From Sipunculus nudus (lineage: Eukaryota > Annelida > Sipuncula > Golfingiida > Sipunculidae), in contig CM049318.1 of the NCBI GenBank assembly GCA_026874595.1, positions 57,209,750-57,273,749 on the forward strand: a DNA stretch of 64,000 bases, given 5' to 3'. Below the pieces are notes generated by a model, which saw nothing but the letters and a program-made list of their open reading frames with translations, had not been told where the DNA came from and ran no database searches. This document shows, in pieces, positions 48,124 to 60,816 of the stretch. How positions within the stretch are numbered: position 1 is the stretch's first letter; every line of letters begins with the position of its first letter. The translations under genes and the position numbers were made by a program.

Positions 48124-50393
48124 ACTTACGTGTTAAGGTATGTTTCCATGTGCGCGTATATGCGTGAATTGGCAGGCTGATATATTTCTACAGTATATCG
48201 AGCAACCCTCCCACAAAAACATGGTTAGGTGACGTCGTTTTACTCTGAGTTCATGCAGACCCTATGCGAGAAAATCGCTCATGTGCCGATATTCACGCAC
48301 ATTCGCACATACGCATATACGGCTGACGGACAAATGGAAACACCCCAGCTGGAAAACCGTATGAGCGATTTATCACGCATATAGGCATAAACGCGCACAT
48401 TGAAACACCCCTTTAAAGAATACTTGTCTAATATAGAATTGTACATATGGTCTTAATATGATCGACTTCCACTGTTGGTTCTACCGAGGTGCCGGTGTGT
48501 GTAAATAACAGATTACTTTCGTGACAAGATCTTTACCCTATTAGGTGTGTTTATTTTTAAAATGTTCATCACTGAATACATCCATAAGGAAACCAACACT
48601 TTGCCTTGCAATGAAATTTAAGAAAATAATATTACATTGGGGAAAACAGTCTATATTTGTCCAAGACAGTAATAAGTGCGGTCATGGTCACCATGTGACA
48701 AACGTTGATTGGGTAATAGCGTTATTTATCGATGTCCCTTCGTAGAGCGTCATCGAGAAAGTTGTAAAGGTTAAAAGTTAAATCAAATCTTGATATATTG
48801 CGTTTGTGCTCATGCTGTCATCTATAAATCATGTTGAATTAACACGAAAGATAGCGTCTTCTCTTTTAAATATATTTGTACCTCCCAATATATTGCCCTG
48901 AAACCGTTTGCTTACTCCTGTATCACAGGCACCAACTTAAACACATCGAGTGAGACTCCGGTGCCATAAAACCTGTCAATCAGGAGATGTCCTGACTGTC
49001 TTGGCCCATAAAAACATCAGAGGTTCTGGTGACTCGGTCCTCGGACCCGATACACAGTCACACACTGTGCTACCCGTGTCATTTCAGCTGCTGCCCCTAG
49101 GCCTATTGTACGGATCAGCTGCGACAGGTTCTAACGTTACAAAAAAACTACATTCGGCCAGTGGACCGCAGTGTCATGAAGGTCCATGTATGGACTATTT
49201 TGTACTACACTCTGTTTGGGATATGTCACGCATGCGCAAAATTGTTTTCCCGGTCACGCGGCCTTGAAATTGTAAACAGATACACGTGGACTAATTACTA
49301 ACACGCGGAACCATAACAAGGTGTTCACAGGCTCAGGGGAAGGTACTGAGACCGTATGCTAGATGGTTTTGCCTGGAAACTATTAATGTTAACTTATAGT
49401 GTGGAAGAATAGGCATACTTGTAGTATCTTGAATAATATTATAAGGGCTTGTCCCGAGCAATAATAGAGGATATTATGGGTGTGAATCGGAATCTGTCAT
49501 AGGCCTCGTTTAGAGAGCCCCCTGGGTGGAGATGGAACTTGAATAAACTTTTTATAGTTTAATCTGTGTTGTATGTTGCTTAGAGCATGAACACTAAACG
49601 GGACGAGAATATTGCTCCTGATGTTCATGTTCATATAATGTCAGTAAGTCCTCAAGTAACTATGGTTGGCTAACGATGTTCGCTAAAGGGAAATTATTGG
49701 AAAATCAAACCTTCGTGAATGCGTGGTCCGATCATCAAAGGGAACAAGTAAAGCAAAATATTGATCTATAAATAATAATAGTTCTTGTATGTTACCTGAA
49801 TAAGAAAGACTGTTATAAGAAATGATGTAAAATTAAAAAAAAAACAACTGCCGATAATAAACTAGAATTTCCATTTGTTCGATGTTTTGCCTTGAGTCGT
49901 CGTCCAATTTGTATATGAATTTGAAGCCACTTATAGTAACTTAATCGAGGTATAAGTGCAAATATCCTCACTAACTTTCAGCAGAAACAGCATTCATTAC
50001 AAAAATTGCTTTCCCACTAGTAGTCCTTTTTCCGCAAGTTGTTGCTTATAAATCTAAGGAACAATTAATGTGTTTATTAAATTTGCATTAAAGTTATTTA
50101 AAAAGTAGAGTATTTCCTTTAAACATGTTAAAAGAAGAGTCACTCGACAGGGAGGCAGGTGCTGCGTGCTCATTTCACACAAAATGATACGATAATCAAT
50201 TTTTACCACAATGCTTATAATATATGTAAATTAGCTAATTAAATATAGTCAGGTGGCTTAGCAATGATGGGGACAAAAGCAACATATATGGGACTTCTGG
50301 AGGGGAAGACCAGTTTCTACAAGAACCGAAGTAAGCAGGTAAACCACAATATATAATGCTACCAAAAGTCCTCAAGATTTATTTTTTCAATCA
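48124..50393 (+). repeat. Tandem duplication, unit 2 (2,270 bp)
   Basis: Second unit, indistinguishable from 45853-48122 by eye, followed by unique sequence GCATTGCTTTTTC. The duplicated ORFs lie at 48545-48745 and 48950-49267. Either a very recent duplication or an assembly artefact. Confidence 0.9.
48133..48416. mobile_element. TTAA-flanked MITE, copy 2
   Basis: Copy of 45862-46145 carried by the tandem duplication, not by independent transposition: flanks are identical on both sides. Confidence 0.75.
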
Positions 50394-51241
50394 GCATTGC
50401 TTTTTCTAATTGAATTTAAGTACATTTACATATGCAAATTAGTAAATAAAAAAAGCAAATAACAAAATAATGAATAGATAACATCTGAAGGAAAAGTAAG
50501 TAAAAGGTTCAATATTGCCTTTGTTGTGTTGTTCTTATGAAAATGAGCATGTACATTTTCAATAAAATTAAAATGTGATTATTTGCATAATTGATCTGCA
50601 ATTGATTACCTGACACCATATTTCATACTAGTATATGTTGGTGTTTTATTTAATAAATTTGGAATATTTTTTAATTTTGCTCTATCCACTGACTTCCAAA
50701 ATATTGATATATTTCTTTAATATATCTCATTTACTGCCAAATTAATCACATATGCAAATTTTATCATTAAATATGCACGGAACAAAAATATTCCAGGCCT
50801 GAATCGATTCTGATTTGATTGGCTGGTATACATGTGACATCATGGACTGAATTTTATCAACAACTTAGATCTAGCAGTGCATGTTGTTTTTATTCTATGC
50901 TGAAAGTTTGGAACTGACAGTGGCAGAAATACTGTACTTTTACTGAGATCTAAAATTTTAAGTCACAGGGGATTTCCCAGTGTGTGACGTCACAGCCGAG
51001 TTGACAGTGCTCAAAGATGTGCTCATAGATAGTTTTTGAACAAATCACACAACCTCAATTTCTTAGTGGAAAAATAGATAGAAAAAATGTTTTTTCCTCT
51101 TGGGATTGGGCTCATTTAATGTAAAATCTAAATTATTTTTTTGGGGTCATTGGCAATGGTGTTTTATGATAATAAAATGAGATTTGGAATATGTTTGCTT
51201 GACATAAACTCTCATTCAACCCCATTCTAACAATTACTCAC

Positions 51242-51337
51242 TGTTAGGACAAATGTTTTTATATCCTTTGCCAGAGTGTGGACGGCAACTTTCAATGATG
51301 TGCTCCACGGTGCTGCAGCCAGTCTTATTTTCCAAAC
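51242..51337 (-). CDS. Cys-module exon, type A (gene 1)
   Basis: A 96-nt exon, acceptor TTTTTTTAG|GTTTGG and donor CCTAACA|GTGAGT, phase 1-1, 31 codons. Encodes ENKTGCSTVEHIIESCRPHS and YKNICPN: an N-glycosylation site (NKT) just before the first Cys and the pattern C-x9-C-x11-C. It is the most 5' exon I can see for gene 1, joined in principle to 38781-38885 by an intron of about 12.4 kb that is mostly inserted elements. The exons encoding a start codon and signal peptide were not found and may lie beyond 64 kb. Paralogue at 8164-8274 is five codons longer between Cys2 and Cys3. Confidence 0.7.
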
Positions 51338-51503
51338 CTAAAAAAAGCATTACAATTAATATATGGCTTGACAACGGTGAGGAAGTTCCACAAGATATTT
51401 AAAGATAAAACCCAGGATAGCGTCCGATCACACCTGAGCTACGAGGTAATTACCTCGTTACGATCACCTCGAAACGTCACGGAAAACAAGCGGTCGTTAG
51501 GAG

Positions 51504-51622
51504 TGACTGCAACTATCTGACACATTTTTTTTACATTTTCTTATTTTTATTTCTCTTTAATGTGACTGCAACTATCTGACAAATTTTTATTTACATTTTC
51601 TTGTTTTTATTTTTTTTTAATT
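51504..51622. repeat. Tandem repeat, two units of about 60 bp
   Basis: GTGACTGCAACTATCTGACA followed by a T-rich TTTACATTTTCTT stretch occurs twice in direct succession. The left copy of the large duplication has only one (GACTGCGACTCCTTGCC near 8420). Confidence 0.85.
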
Positions 51623-52880
51623 ATTTACATCATATTTCTATAGGGTAATAAACCAATCAGTTAAAATCAAGCTGGTCTACATCGGTGCCCTGAACCATTT
51701 GCAAATAAAATCATATTTTGACTAAAATATCAATAAAATTCATTATAAAACCATGGCTAGAAGTATAAAACATGAACATTATAATTATGTGGAGTCAAAA
51801 CATAAAAGCATATTTAGAAAGTATGATATATTAAAATATCAATACAACAATAATACAATATTCTCAAACATTGATAGACTTGATCACTGCAATATTCTTT
51901 TTAAGCAACATGAATTTAATGAATGAAGTTAATTATCATTCTTATATGATCAATGAATAAGTAAAGAGAATTCTACATACAAAAACCCAAATAGCTATTG
52001 GTCATAACTCGGGCAGCTCTGTCTTTTATCTTTTGTACGATATTGTTAGTAGACCGTAAGGAAAAAGCCCAGGTGCCCAGGTCATAGTCAATGTGTAGTT
52101 GAATGACTGTCGCTTAAACCCTAGTCAATGTTTGCAGAGGAAGAAAGCTTTTCATAATGAGTTAATATGTCATCTCCAGGATAAATTAGCGTCTATGATC
52201 ACACCAAGTAAATTAGTCTCAAAAGAAGAAGGTAAAGTTGAAAACAATATTGATATCTGGAGTTTCTGATCAGCAATCCTTTTGGAATTATCAAGGAGCA
52301 TGAGATGAGATTTATTATAATTAAGAGCGAGCAGGTTCTCGTCTTACTTGATCCATCTACAGTACGCTGTAATTTAGAATTTTTCCACGGCAATACATCG
52401 TGACATCATCTGCGTACATCACATAACCATCAGTAGCACAGTTGGAAGATCATTTATATTTATCAAAAACAGAATTGGTCCCAGTATCGTACCCTGAGGG
52501 ACACCTACATTCACAACTGCAAGATTAGATAGACTATTACTATATTTAACTATCTGTAACCGATCATGAAGATATGAATGAAACCAGACCACTGTGTTAC
52601 AAGCAAAACCTATTGTATGGGATTTTTTCAAGTAATCTTTTATAGTTCACAGTATCCAACCCCTTTGGTTATATCGAAAAAAAGCAAACGGCTGTAATGT
52701 TACACTGATCTAAATTTTTATATACATCATTTGAAAATTTTCTTTGTAAAGGTTTTTCAAATAGTTTCATCACGTTGGGTATTATTGATATTGGTCTATA
52801 ATTACACATGTTACTTCGATCGCCATTTCCTTTATATGCCGGAGTAATTCTAGCAGTTTTCAAGTCAAGCGGGAAAGCTG
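51620..52880 (-). mobile_element. Non-LTR retrotransposon remnant (RT fragment)
   Basis: Minus-strand RT pieces in order: ARITPAYKGNGD and NYRPISIIPNVMKLFEK (52865-52760), VVWFHSYLHDRLQIVKYSNS and GVPQGTILGPILFLININDLP in two halves (52590-52450), YADDV (about 52400), and further 3' LGVIIDANLSW (about 52210-52180). Box order matches Jockey/CR1-type RTs. Several stops and frameshifts, with the endonuclease missing. Inside the 51.55-53.79 kb block that the left copy lacks. Confidence 0.8.
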
Positions 52881-52950
52881 ACTGATATATGATAGATTAA
52901 ATAGATATCACGAGGACCGATGAGTTCAGCAGCTATTCGAAGTAATGTGA

Positions 52951-53490
52951 TACTGTAGATTCAGATAATATCGTGGACTTGAAATTTCGTGGTTTTTGTA
53001 CAAAATGCATATCGTGTGGTATTTGAATTCGTGGAAAGACAAAGAAGACTTTAGGAAATTAAATTTTTTTAATACCTCCATGTGCGCAAGTAAGACGAGC
53101 CCGATGTACACAGGTGGTTCGGCTCTGATGCTTATCACATGGTGCGCCTGTACCGCGGTCAATCGGGTCAGTGTTGAACAAACATGCTCCGCCCGACCCG
53201 CGCCTAACAAAGAATTAATCGGCCGTGACCGACACGTGACGGGCGATACATCGGCTGTTAGTTGTGACACGGACACATCGACTATCAATTATAACACCCG
53301 ATCACACCACATTCACAGCAAACGTAAACCATCACTTGACCGGAGGTTTTAACTTTGTTTTTTTAAATCTAGGCGGTAGTCACATGTGGCGCCGTGTGAT
53401 TTTTTTATCGTTGGAATCATGAATTCGTGGATTATCTTGATCCACGAAAACGAAAATAAAATCCCAACTAATATTTATGAATCTTCAGTA
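52951..53490. mobile_element. TA-flanked MITE (about 540 bp)
   Basis: TACTGTAGATTCA at the left and, on the minus strand, TACTGAAGATTCA at the right give TA-flanked inverted ends. A second, inner inverted pair (TTCGTGG near 52988 and 53433; CGTGGATTATCTTGATCCACG hairpin at 53428-53448) follows. TA flanks point to a Tc1/mariner-type MITE. Two opposite open frames of about 120 codons over it are by-products. Confidence 0.6.
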
Positions 53491-54112
53491 TCCATATCTA
53501 TAACATCTACAGTATTTTAAGATGAAGAGCAAGTAAATCTTTCTGTTTATTTTGCGAAACCAACAGAGGAAACCTTTAACGAGGCCCTGTAGTTTTCAGC
53601 GACAAAATACGGTGGGATAAGGACGACGGGAAATTTAACGCTGTGGTATCACTTATGGTACTGAAATACTCATTAAACCCGTCACATGATTTCTCACAAT
53701 CGGAATATCTTAATGATGTAGACCCAAGTAATATTTTTCTAAGAGCATTCCACATACCTCTTAATTCATTGTAATTATTGTCAATATTAATATGAAAGAG
53801 ATGAGGTCACATCAGTATAAACAGCGGCGTGGATTTATCTTGGGGGGGGGGGGGGGTACTCATAATAGATGCCTACTAATAATGAAATATCATATTTTCC
53901 AAGTTATATATTATTTATATATTTATATATTTTTTTTGTGAGAGTTGACCGCCTCCACTTTTTAAGGCTAGCTTAACTAAGTATATGCACATCTGCAATT
54001 TTCCATTCAGGTCTCGGATTACTAGACCAGGCAGTATCACACTCTTTCTCTCTGTTTTTATCCCCCGTGACTATTGCACCTGCGGGCTATTGAAAGTAAA
54101 CGTCTATATTGC
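53490..54112. other. Non-coding; poly(G) run
   Basis: Remaining part of the block absent from the left copy up to about 53790, then homologous intron/flank sequence. G-run at 53842-53856. Confidence 0.5.
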
Positions 54113-54240
54113 TGGGTCATGCCACCGAGTTATGGGTCGGCACTGAAAAGTCTCACTGCCTCGGCTCAGATTCGAACATAGGATCTCCCGGCTTTGAATC
54201 ATATGCTCTACCCCGAGCAACAGAAGCCGGTTATATATAG
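54113..54240 (-). repeat. tRNA-derived SINE-like sequence
   Basis: On the minus strand: GGTAGAGCATATGATTC (box-A/D-arm-like), then CAAAGCCGGGAGATCC and box B TGTTCGAATCTGAGCCG, close to the GTTCGAATC consensus, with correct tRNA-like spacing. The acceptor stem does not close, so a SINE or tRNA pseudogene is more likely than a functional tRNA. No counterpart at the corresponding left-copy position (about 8.5-8.6 kb). Confidence 0.5.
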
Positions 54241-56241
54241 TTATATTTACTAACAGAGGTATCCGACTTTGCCCGAGTAAAGATCAGCTCACCCAAAGCA
54301 AACTAAAACAAGCATGCAGTGTCCTCCATTCACGGAAGGATATATGTCAGGTACAGTAGCCAATGTTTGAAGGGAGTCAGTAGGCAAATCTACGTCATTT
54401 GTTGCTTTGTACAGACATTTTTTCCGTCAAACCACCTTTTGGTAACTCAGTTTTGGTAAAAATAATATTCCAAGGAAGGAAGGGAAAATTTGAAAGCTAG
54501 TTTTGCTCATACATACAGTCATTGGCTGCTAACGAGTGTTACGTGAATCAGTTCTTAGTAGGCCAATGTACGGGGGAAAAGATTATAGGTCTGCATGCTA
54601 TACACGTGAGCAATTATTCATGTATTATATTAACTTTCCTAGCATGTGTTCCTGACCACTTGCATGGATGTGCTTCAAAATTATGTGCATCAATCAGTAT
54701 CCCCTAACCTGGTTTACCACATTATATGCAAATGCACCTTCTCTGTCCTCAAAATTACTTCTTTGTCCTAGATGCACAGGTGTCTTGCTAAAAGGAAGTG
54801 AATTCAAATTTTATATTCTGTAAATGTTTCTTACTCTCAAATTCCGCCGTGCAAACGGGTACCGAATGAAAATGAATTAAAGTGTCGTCAATGCATATGA
54901 TACACTTTAAGCTTGAACTCTGTTATATGGAATGGAATATGAATTTTAAATAACTTTGGGATGCAACCAGTATAATTGTAAATCTTAAAATATTACTCAA
55001 AGTGTGAGATACATACAGTAGTTGCCTCATCCGGTCCGTTGCATGTGTAGCATACAGCTTGAATGCTACTGTATTATTTTTTTTCTAGTCATAGGCTTAT
55101 TGCAAAATGATATAATATATAATGCAAAATATATTAATGGTGATACATTGTCCAGCGGTGTAAAATTCTATGTTTGATCTTGTTGATCTCAGTGGAAGGA
55201 GAAAGCGATGCCCTTACCGTTGATCCCGGATCAGGATATCCCGAAAGTTCAGGAGAAAGTGATGACGGTAAGAAATTTATATTTTATACAATTACAGGTC
55301 TGGAAGATTAATGGGAAGATTGTTACCAACGGACGTCCACCACAAACCACCTTTCATTTCAACAAAATCAAACATAAAATTTTACACATTACGCCGTGGA
55401 AAGGTATGTACACAAAAAGTTTACTTGACGTCGTGACAACCGAGTAAAAAACAGAAAATATTATCTGATGTCAAGATATGTCAACAAGATTAAACGTAGA
55501 ATAGTTGAAGACATCACAAAAAGACATCATAGAAAATTTTACATGCCTCTATGGAAAAATATGTTTATTAGGAAAACAGAATTTTCAACAAGATTTAACA
55601 GAGTGGATTTACCTTTGGCCGTGGAAAGAAAGGCCAACATGATTACACATAATTTACATGGTAAGTTGGAAAAGCATACAAGTTAACACGGTCAGACCTG
55701 GAATTGTATCACGACGTAAGGAAAACATATTTCAGTCGGATTAAACATAATGTTTTATATCACACCAAGGATAAATATTAAAACACAAACATCAAACAAA
55801 GAATTTTTACCTGGCGATATATAAACATATATTTTATGAACATAATAAAATAGATATTTTATCTGACACCAAGAAAAGATATTTGAACAAAATAGAAATA
55901 TTTTCTTTGCCATAGTATATATTTGCTAATAAGGTAAAGATCAGATGTTTACGTTAACAGGCTCAAATGCTGAATTTTTACCAGACGTCATGGAAATATA
56001 TGTAAATAAAATCATTCTTTTACCTGACGTCATGTCAGTAACAATGTCAGTGACAATGCCAATGTCAACAGGCAATGTCAAGAGAATCAAAGGATGTTCA
56101 CATGACATGGAAAGATATGTTAGTAAGAGGAAACAGAGTTTTGATATTACCTGACTGCATGGAAAGTGACAGCAATACGATCAAGTACGCCCACATTGCT
56201 GTAGGTGCGTAGTGTTGGCTGGACAAGGGTAATCAGCTGTT
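54241..56241. other. Duplicate-copy DNA without genes
   Basis: From about 55.1 kb clearly homologous to 9.2-10.4 kb, including repeated ACATCA...AAGATATGTCAACAAGAT-like phrases (ATGACGCC(A/T)xGGAAAxATATGT) that recur every 60-120 bp in both copies and look like an old degenerate tandem array. Open frames at 54522, 55208, 55468 and 55945 are not conserved with the left copy. Confidence 0.45.
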
Positions 56242-56253
56242 TCACTCGTTCTT
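56242..56253. repeat. Target-site duplication, left (12 bp)
   Basis: TCACTCGTTCTT, repeated at 60817-60828. The last T residues merge with the poly(T) that represents the LINE poly(A) tail. Confidence 0.85.
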
Positions 56254-59200
56254 TTTTTTTTTTTTTTTTACTTTTTTTTTTTTTAATTGAATCAAAAAAA
56301 GTACAGGCACAGAAACATTTTTAAAAATGGATGAAAAAACAGGAGACAATCTGGCACAGGTGAGATATAATCTCTGCAAGCAAAACACTTCAATAGAACA
56401 AAAATTGTTACTAATCCTTAAATTTTAACAAATCTATAATACACATGCAACCTGTTATATTAATGCACACCTGGTACCTAGCTACCTGTGTACTAAACCT
56501 ATTTTTTAATTATCAAAGATAAGTTAACTTCATCTGACCCTAGGGCCCTATAAAAAACTTGATCTAATTCATTCTAATCTTCAAGTAACTGACTGCCTGA
56601 TTACAATATATACCTTACTAGCTGTGAATACAAAAAAAAAATATGTTGATTTCCTGTTGCAAATTAAACCAGATATCCCCATATCACCTTATAAAAAAAT
56701 ATAGCTTTGGTTTTCTAATATAACAATCTTTGTATGATTAATACATCATTCAATTAATCCTGACCTAGTGGATGTTTATTTACCTATTATTGTAAGAGAA
56801 GGTTAACAGTTTTTACAATGAATAGCTATTGCCAGAATGGCAGACCAAGTACACCCATGGGACAATTTACATTATACCCTATTAATTGTTATTTTTACAT
56901 GCTTTAAATCTCTCTTGTCACCTAGTGATAATTAAGTGAAACATACATATCTTTATGCTATAACTGTCACCTTTTAAATTGATGAAAATTACATTCATGA
57001 GACAAACAAGTTGTAATGGTACATAACATTGCCTGTCTTACCGTTAATATATGATACAGACTTCCCTATACAGACCTAACTCAGTAAAACTTAAGTAACC
57101 ACGTTTTTATAATTAATCACAATTCATTGCCCATTTATATATGTATGCTAGCAATACACTTTACCCTTATGTGAAAATATAAATGAACATTCCTTTTTTA
57201 TTGATTATTTATAACAGTTGTTATCACATATATCTACTCATATCATTAACATACTTTTATCAATCACTTAAATGTCTACGTGTAAACTATTTCATGATAA
57301 AAAAAAGACCCTAGAACCCTAAATTATAAATTTAAGATTGGTGTGTTACTGCTTTCTGTAAAAAAGTTCAGTTTCTTCCATTTTTTATCATGTACAATAG
57401 TATTTCCTTTCTTATAAGCAATATATTTTTCTATTTCCTTCACATGTTTTATAAACAAGATTGCTCCTTTCAAAGAAGGCTTGTTGCTTTTACCTCTACA
57501 ATCATATATATATTTTTTAACAAAAAGTACAATACTGCCTATAATGTCTGTATAATCACCTAATATTATTGGTGCACAGTCAAACTTAAAATCCTGTTCA
57601 GCCACTTTATTCTCTTTTAACCATAAAAGTATATTTGACCATACTAACTTGACAAATGTGCATGACCAAAATAGATGAATGTATGTTTCATCTTCTGACT
57701 TACAAAATGAGCACCTGGGGTTGTCAATTATATTTGATTTATACAAATGACTATTAAGATACATAATACGATTAAGTAATCTGAACTGGAACATTCTAAG
57801 TTGCACTGAGTTTGAAACTTTTTTCAGTTTAGGGAAAGCACTCAAAATGCTTTCCCAGCTGGATATATTCAAGTCTATAGCCCACTTAATTAGTGGGTTT
57901 GTTGAGACAACATAGATCTTTTCAACCATTTTACAGTAAACCTGCTTAGTTACCTTTTTCATGCTAAAAAGGGTTTCTATATTGTTTTGAATCTGGTGTA
58001 TTTCTTCGTTTACTTTAAGAATTTTTTTCCAATCATTTGGTATTGCATCCAACATACCATTGTACCAAAGCAAGTTTATATTTAAATTGGTACGTGCCTG
58101 AAATTCTTCATATGTAAGAAATCTGAAGAATCCTCTATTTTTCACTATAATATCTTTTATGTATATTATGCCTGAGTTGTAAAGTTTTCTAAAAAATAAT
58201 ACCTTATTATCAATCTTTATATGGGAATTATACCACAGAACCTGGCCAAAAATATCTTTCACTTCTGTTGGTATGCAGAAATTAAATTTACACCATGCTT
58301 GCATGACTTCTTTCCAAAAGATGTCTTTTAAATAGATCTCATCCAAATCTTCTGGATTGAGATTACATTGAAATGTAAGCTCCCCCATAGGTAAGGTACT
58401 TAATATATGATTTTTCCAAGGATTGTCAGGTTTTTTCTTTAAGATTCTTTCAATCCATTTTATTTTTAATGCGCAATTTTGAGTTTCAGGGTGGATCATA
58501 TTCAATCCACCTTTACTATAAGGAGCTATTAATGTCAATCTTTTCACTTTGTCTGGTTTGTATGACCAAACAAATTTATATAGAATTTTTTCTAGTTCTT
58601 TAAAATAATTGGCTTTAGGAGCAGGAAGGACAGACCACAAGTAAATTAATTGTGACAAAGCATAACATTTTATTAAAGTGATTTTCCCAGCTGGTGTCAT
58701 GTATCTGTTTGACCATGTACTTAATGTTTTTCTTATGGATTCCAATTTTGGATTGTAATTGTCTTCTATTATTTTATTTAAGGATGGTCTAAGTAATATA
58801 CCCAGAATATTAACTGGACCCTCTGACCATTTTAGACCTTTTCTCTCTATTGTTCTTTTAGCTTGGCTTATACCTGGTTGGTTATGTACCAAAGGCATAA
58901 CTGCAGTTTTCCCTAGATTAATTTTAAGACCTGAATTTTTTTCAAAACATTTCATTATATTCACACTATCAATAACACTGTTAATGTCTGAGAATAAAAA
59001 AACTGTGTCATCAGCATATTGCAGTATTTTATATTTATATTCATTGAAGCAGACTGCATTTAATTTATTATCTTCTCTAATTTTTTTTGCTAACAATTCT
59101 GCACATATTATAAAAAGGTATGGAGACAGGGGACACCCCTGTCTCACTCCCCTTGACATTTTGAAGAATTCTGAGCACCACCCATTATTTATAATACATG

Positions 59201-60816
59201 TTTTCCCTTCATGGTATAATACTTTTATCCAGTTTATTATATTTTTTCCAAACCCAAAATATTCCAATGCTTTCCAAATGAACGGCCATTCTAAGCAATC
59301 GAAAGCTTTTTCAAAATCTACTGTTGTGAGGTACCCTTCTTTATCTTGTTCAACTGTATTATTTATAACTGTAATGATCTTATTTATATTCTCCCCTATG
59401 TACCTACCTTTAATGAAACCTGTCTGATCCTCATTAATTAATCTTGGTAAAACAGATTTGATTCTGCTTGCTAGGCATTTTGAAATGAGTTTGTAATCAG
59501 TGTTCAGTAGTGTAATTGGCCTCCAATTTTTTATTTCAAGAGGAGATTTATTTTTTTTTGGTAACAAAGTAATAACTCCCTGTCCCTGGGTGATACTTAA
59601 ATGTCCAACATTTAGTCCATATCTAATAGCTGACAGAAGGGGTTCCTTGATATCTGTCCAAAAATGTCTATAGAACTCTGCAGGGAGACCATCCAATCCA
59701 GGTGATTTATCCATTGCAAATGACTTTAAAATTTTAAAAATCTCCTGTTCTTTAACCAGTTCATCGCATAAAATTCTCTCATTCTCTGAAAGTCCCTCAT
59801 TAAGTCCTATATTAGGAAAAAAACTGTTATCTTGAATTGTTTGGTTGGATAAACTAGATTGATAGAGATTTTCATAATAATGTTTTTCAGCTCTCAAAAT
59901 TTCTATTTGGTCAGATATTTGCCTCCCATCATTGAGGATCAATTTATTTACTGTTTTTTTATTAAAGTTCCTTTTCTCCAAGTTCAGAAAATATTTAGTT
60001 GATTTTTCCCCCTGCTCATACCACCTGCATTTACTTCTGAATAAAGCCCCTTTTGTTTTCTCCTCCAAATATTTTTCTAGCTCTCTTTTGGTTTCTTCTA
60101 ATTCAGTGTGACTGTTAGAGTTCTGTAGAAATTTAATCTTGTTTTCTAATTCCAAAATTTTACATTTTTTCTTTGCATTTAACCTTTTGCTGAAAGCTAT
60201 AGATTCACGTCTAATATACATTTTAATGATATCCCAAAGTAAGGGTGGGTTGGCTTCTTTATTTTCTGTTTGTGCATTTTGTATAGTTGTCCTAATAATG
60301 TCAGTATACTCTTGATTATGTAATAAGGTACAGTTTAATTTCCAGTATCCAGGACCCTTTTCATGTAAATGGGCATTCAACTCAAGAATCACACCTTCAT
60401 GATCTGAATTATAGACAGGAATAATATCGGTGTTTGTTACCATTCCTTTCAGACCACATGATACCAAAAAATAATCTAGTCGGCTTCTTACTGGTGATGG
60501 TAAAATACGGGACCAAGTATATTGTATTTTATCTGGATTACACAATCTCCACATATCACTTAATTGGGTTTCTTCCATGTATTCTATAACAATTTTCCTA
60601 GCTTTGTTATTATTATGACGCTGTTTAGTCTGGTCTAACTTTAAATCAAGGACTAAATTCCAATCACCTCCAATAATTCTATGATCATTAGATATACTCT
60701 CAATCTTCTGAAATAATTCTTCATAAAAGCTTGGTAAATCATTATTTGGACCATAAATATTGACTAATGTCAATTTATAATCACCCAATATACAATCTAA
60801 TATAACAAACCTCCCA
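56254..60816 (-). mobile_element. L1/Tx1-like LINE, 5'-truncated, recent insertion
   Basis: Minus-strand element of about 4.56 kb: 3' poly(A) (plus-strand T-run 56252-56284 with one AC interruption), about 1 kb of 3' UTR, and ORF2 open right up to the 5' junction. It is flanked by a 12-bp target duplication, and the paralogous position at 10427 is empty. The 5' end lies inside the endonuclease coding region, so ORF1, the 5' UTR and the start of ORF2 were lost at insertion, the usual outcome of target-primed reverse transcription. The undamaged frame shows the insertion is young. Confidence 0.92.
57324..60816 (-). CDS. LINE ORF2: AP endonuclease (partial) and reverse transcriptase
   Basis: Continuous frame of more than 1,160 codons with no internal stop. 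It enters from the truncated 5' end reading DGRFVILDCILGDYKLTLVN, which precedes any ATG, so the first residues of the endonuclease are missing and no native start exists. Order: endonuclease remainder (NIYGPNND; GGDWNLVLD; RSRLDYFLVS; NSDHEGVILEL with the catalytic SDH), linker GPGYWKLN, reverse transcriptase (SPGLDGLPAEFYRHFW; NWRPITLLNTDYK; VDFEKAFDCLEWPF; GVRQGCPLSPYLF; catalytic YADDTVFLF at about 59003-59018), thumb, and a C-terminal zinc motif CSFCKSEDETYIHLFWSC (C-x2-C-x7-H-x4-C). Domain order and the GPGYWKLN phrase fit the L1/Tx1 group. The enzyme would nick DNA and reverse-transcribe its RNA; without the endonuclease N-terminus this copy is presumably inactive. Confidence 0.93.

Noticed and set aside
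52926-53352. Opposite-strand ORFs of about 120 codons
   Set aside because: They overlap the inverted-repeat MITE at 52951-53490 on both strands; no conserved motif.
54113-54240. Functional tRNA gene
   Set aside because: Good box B, but no closing acceptor stem. A SINE head is more likely.
58759-59427. 222-codon plus-strand ORF
   Set aside because: Antisense shadow of the LINE ORF2, which has all RT motifs on the minus strand.
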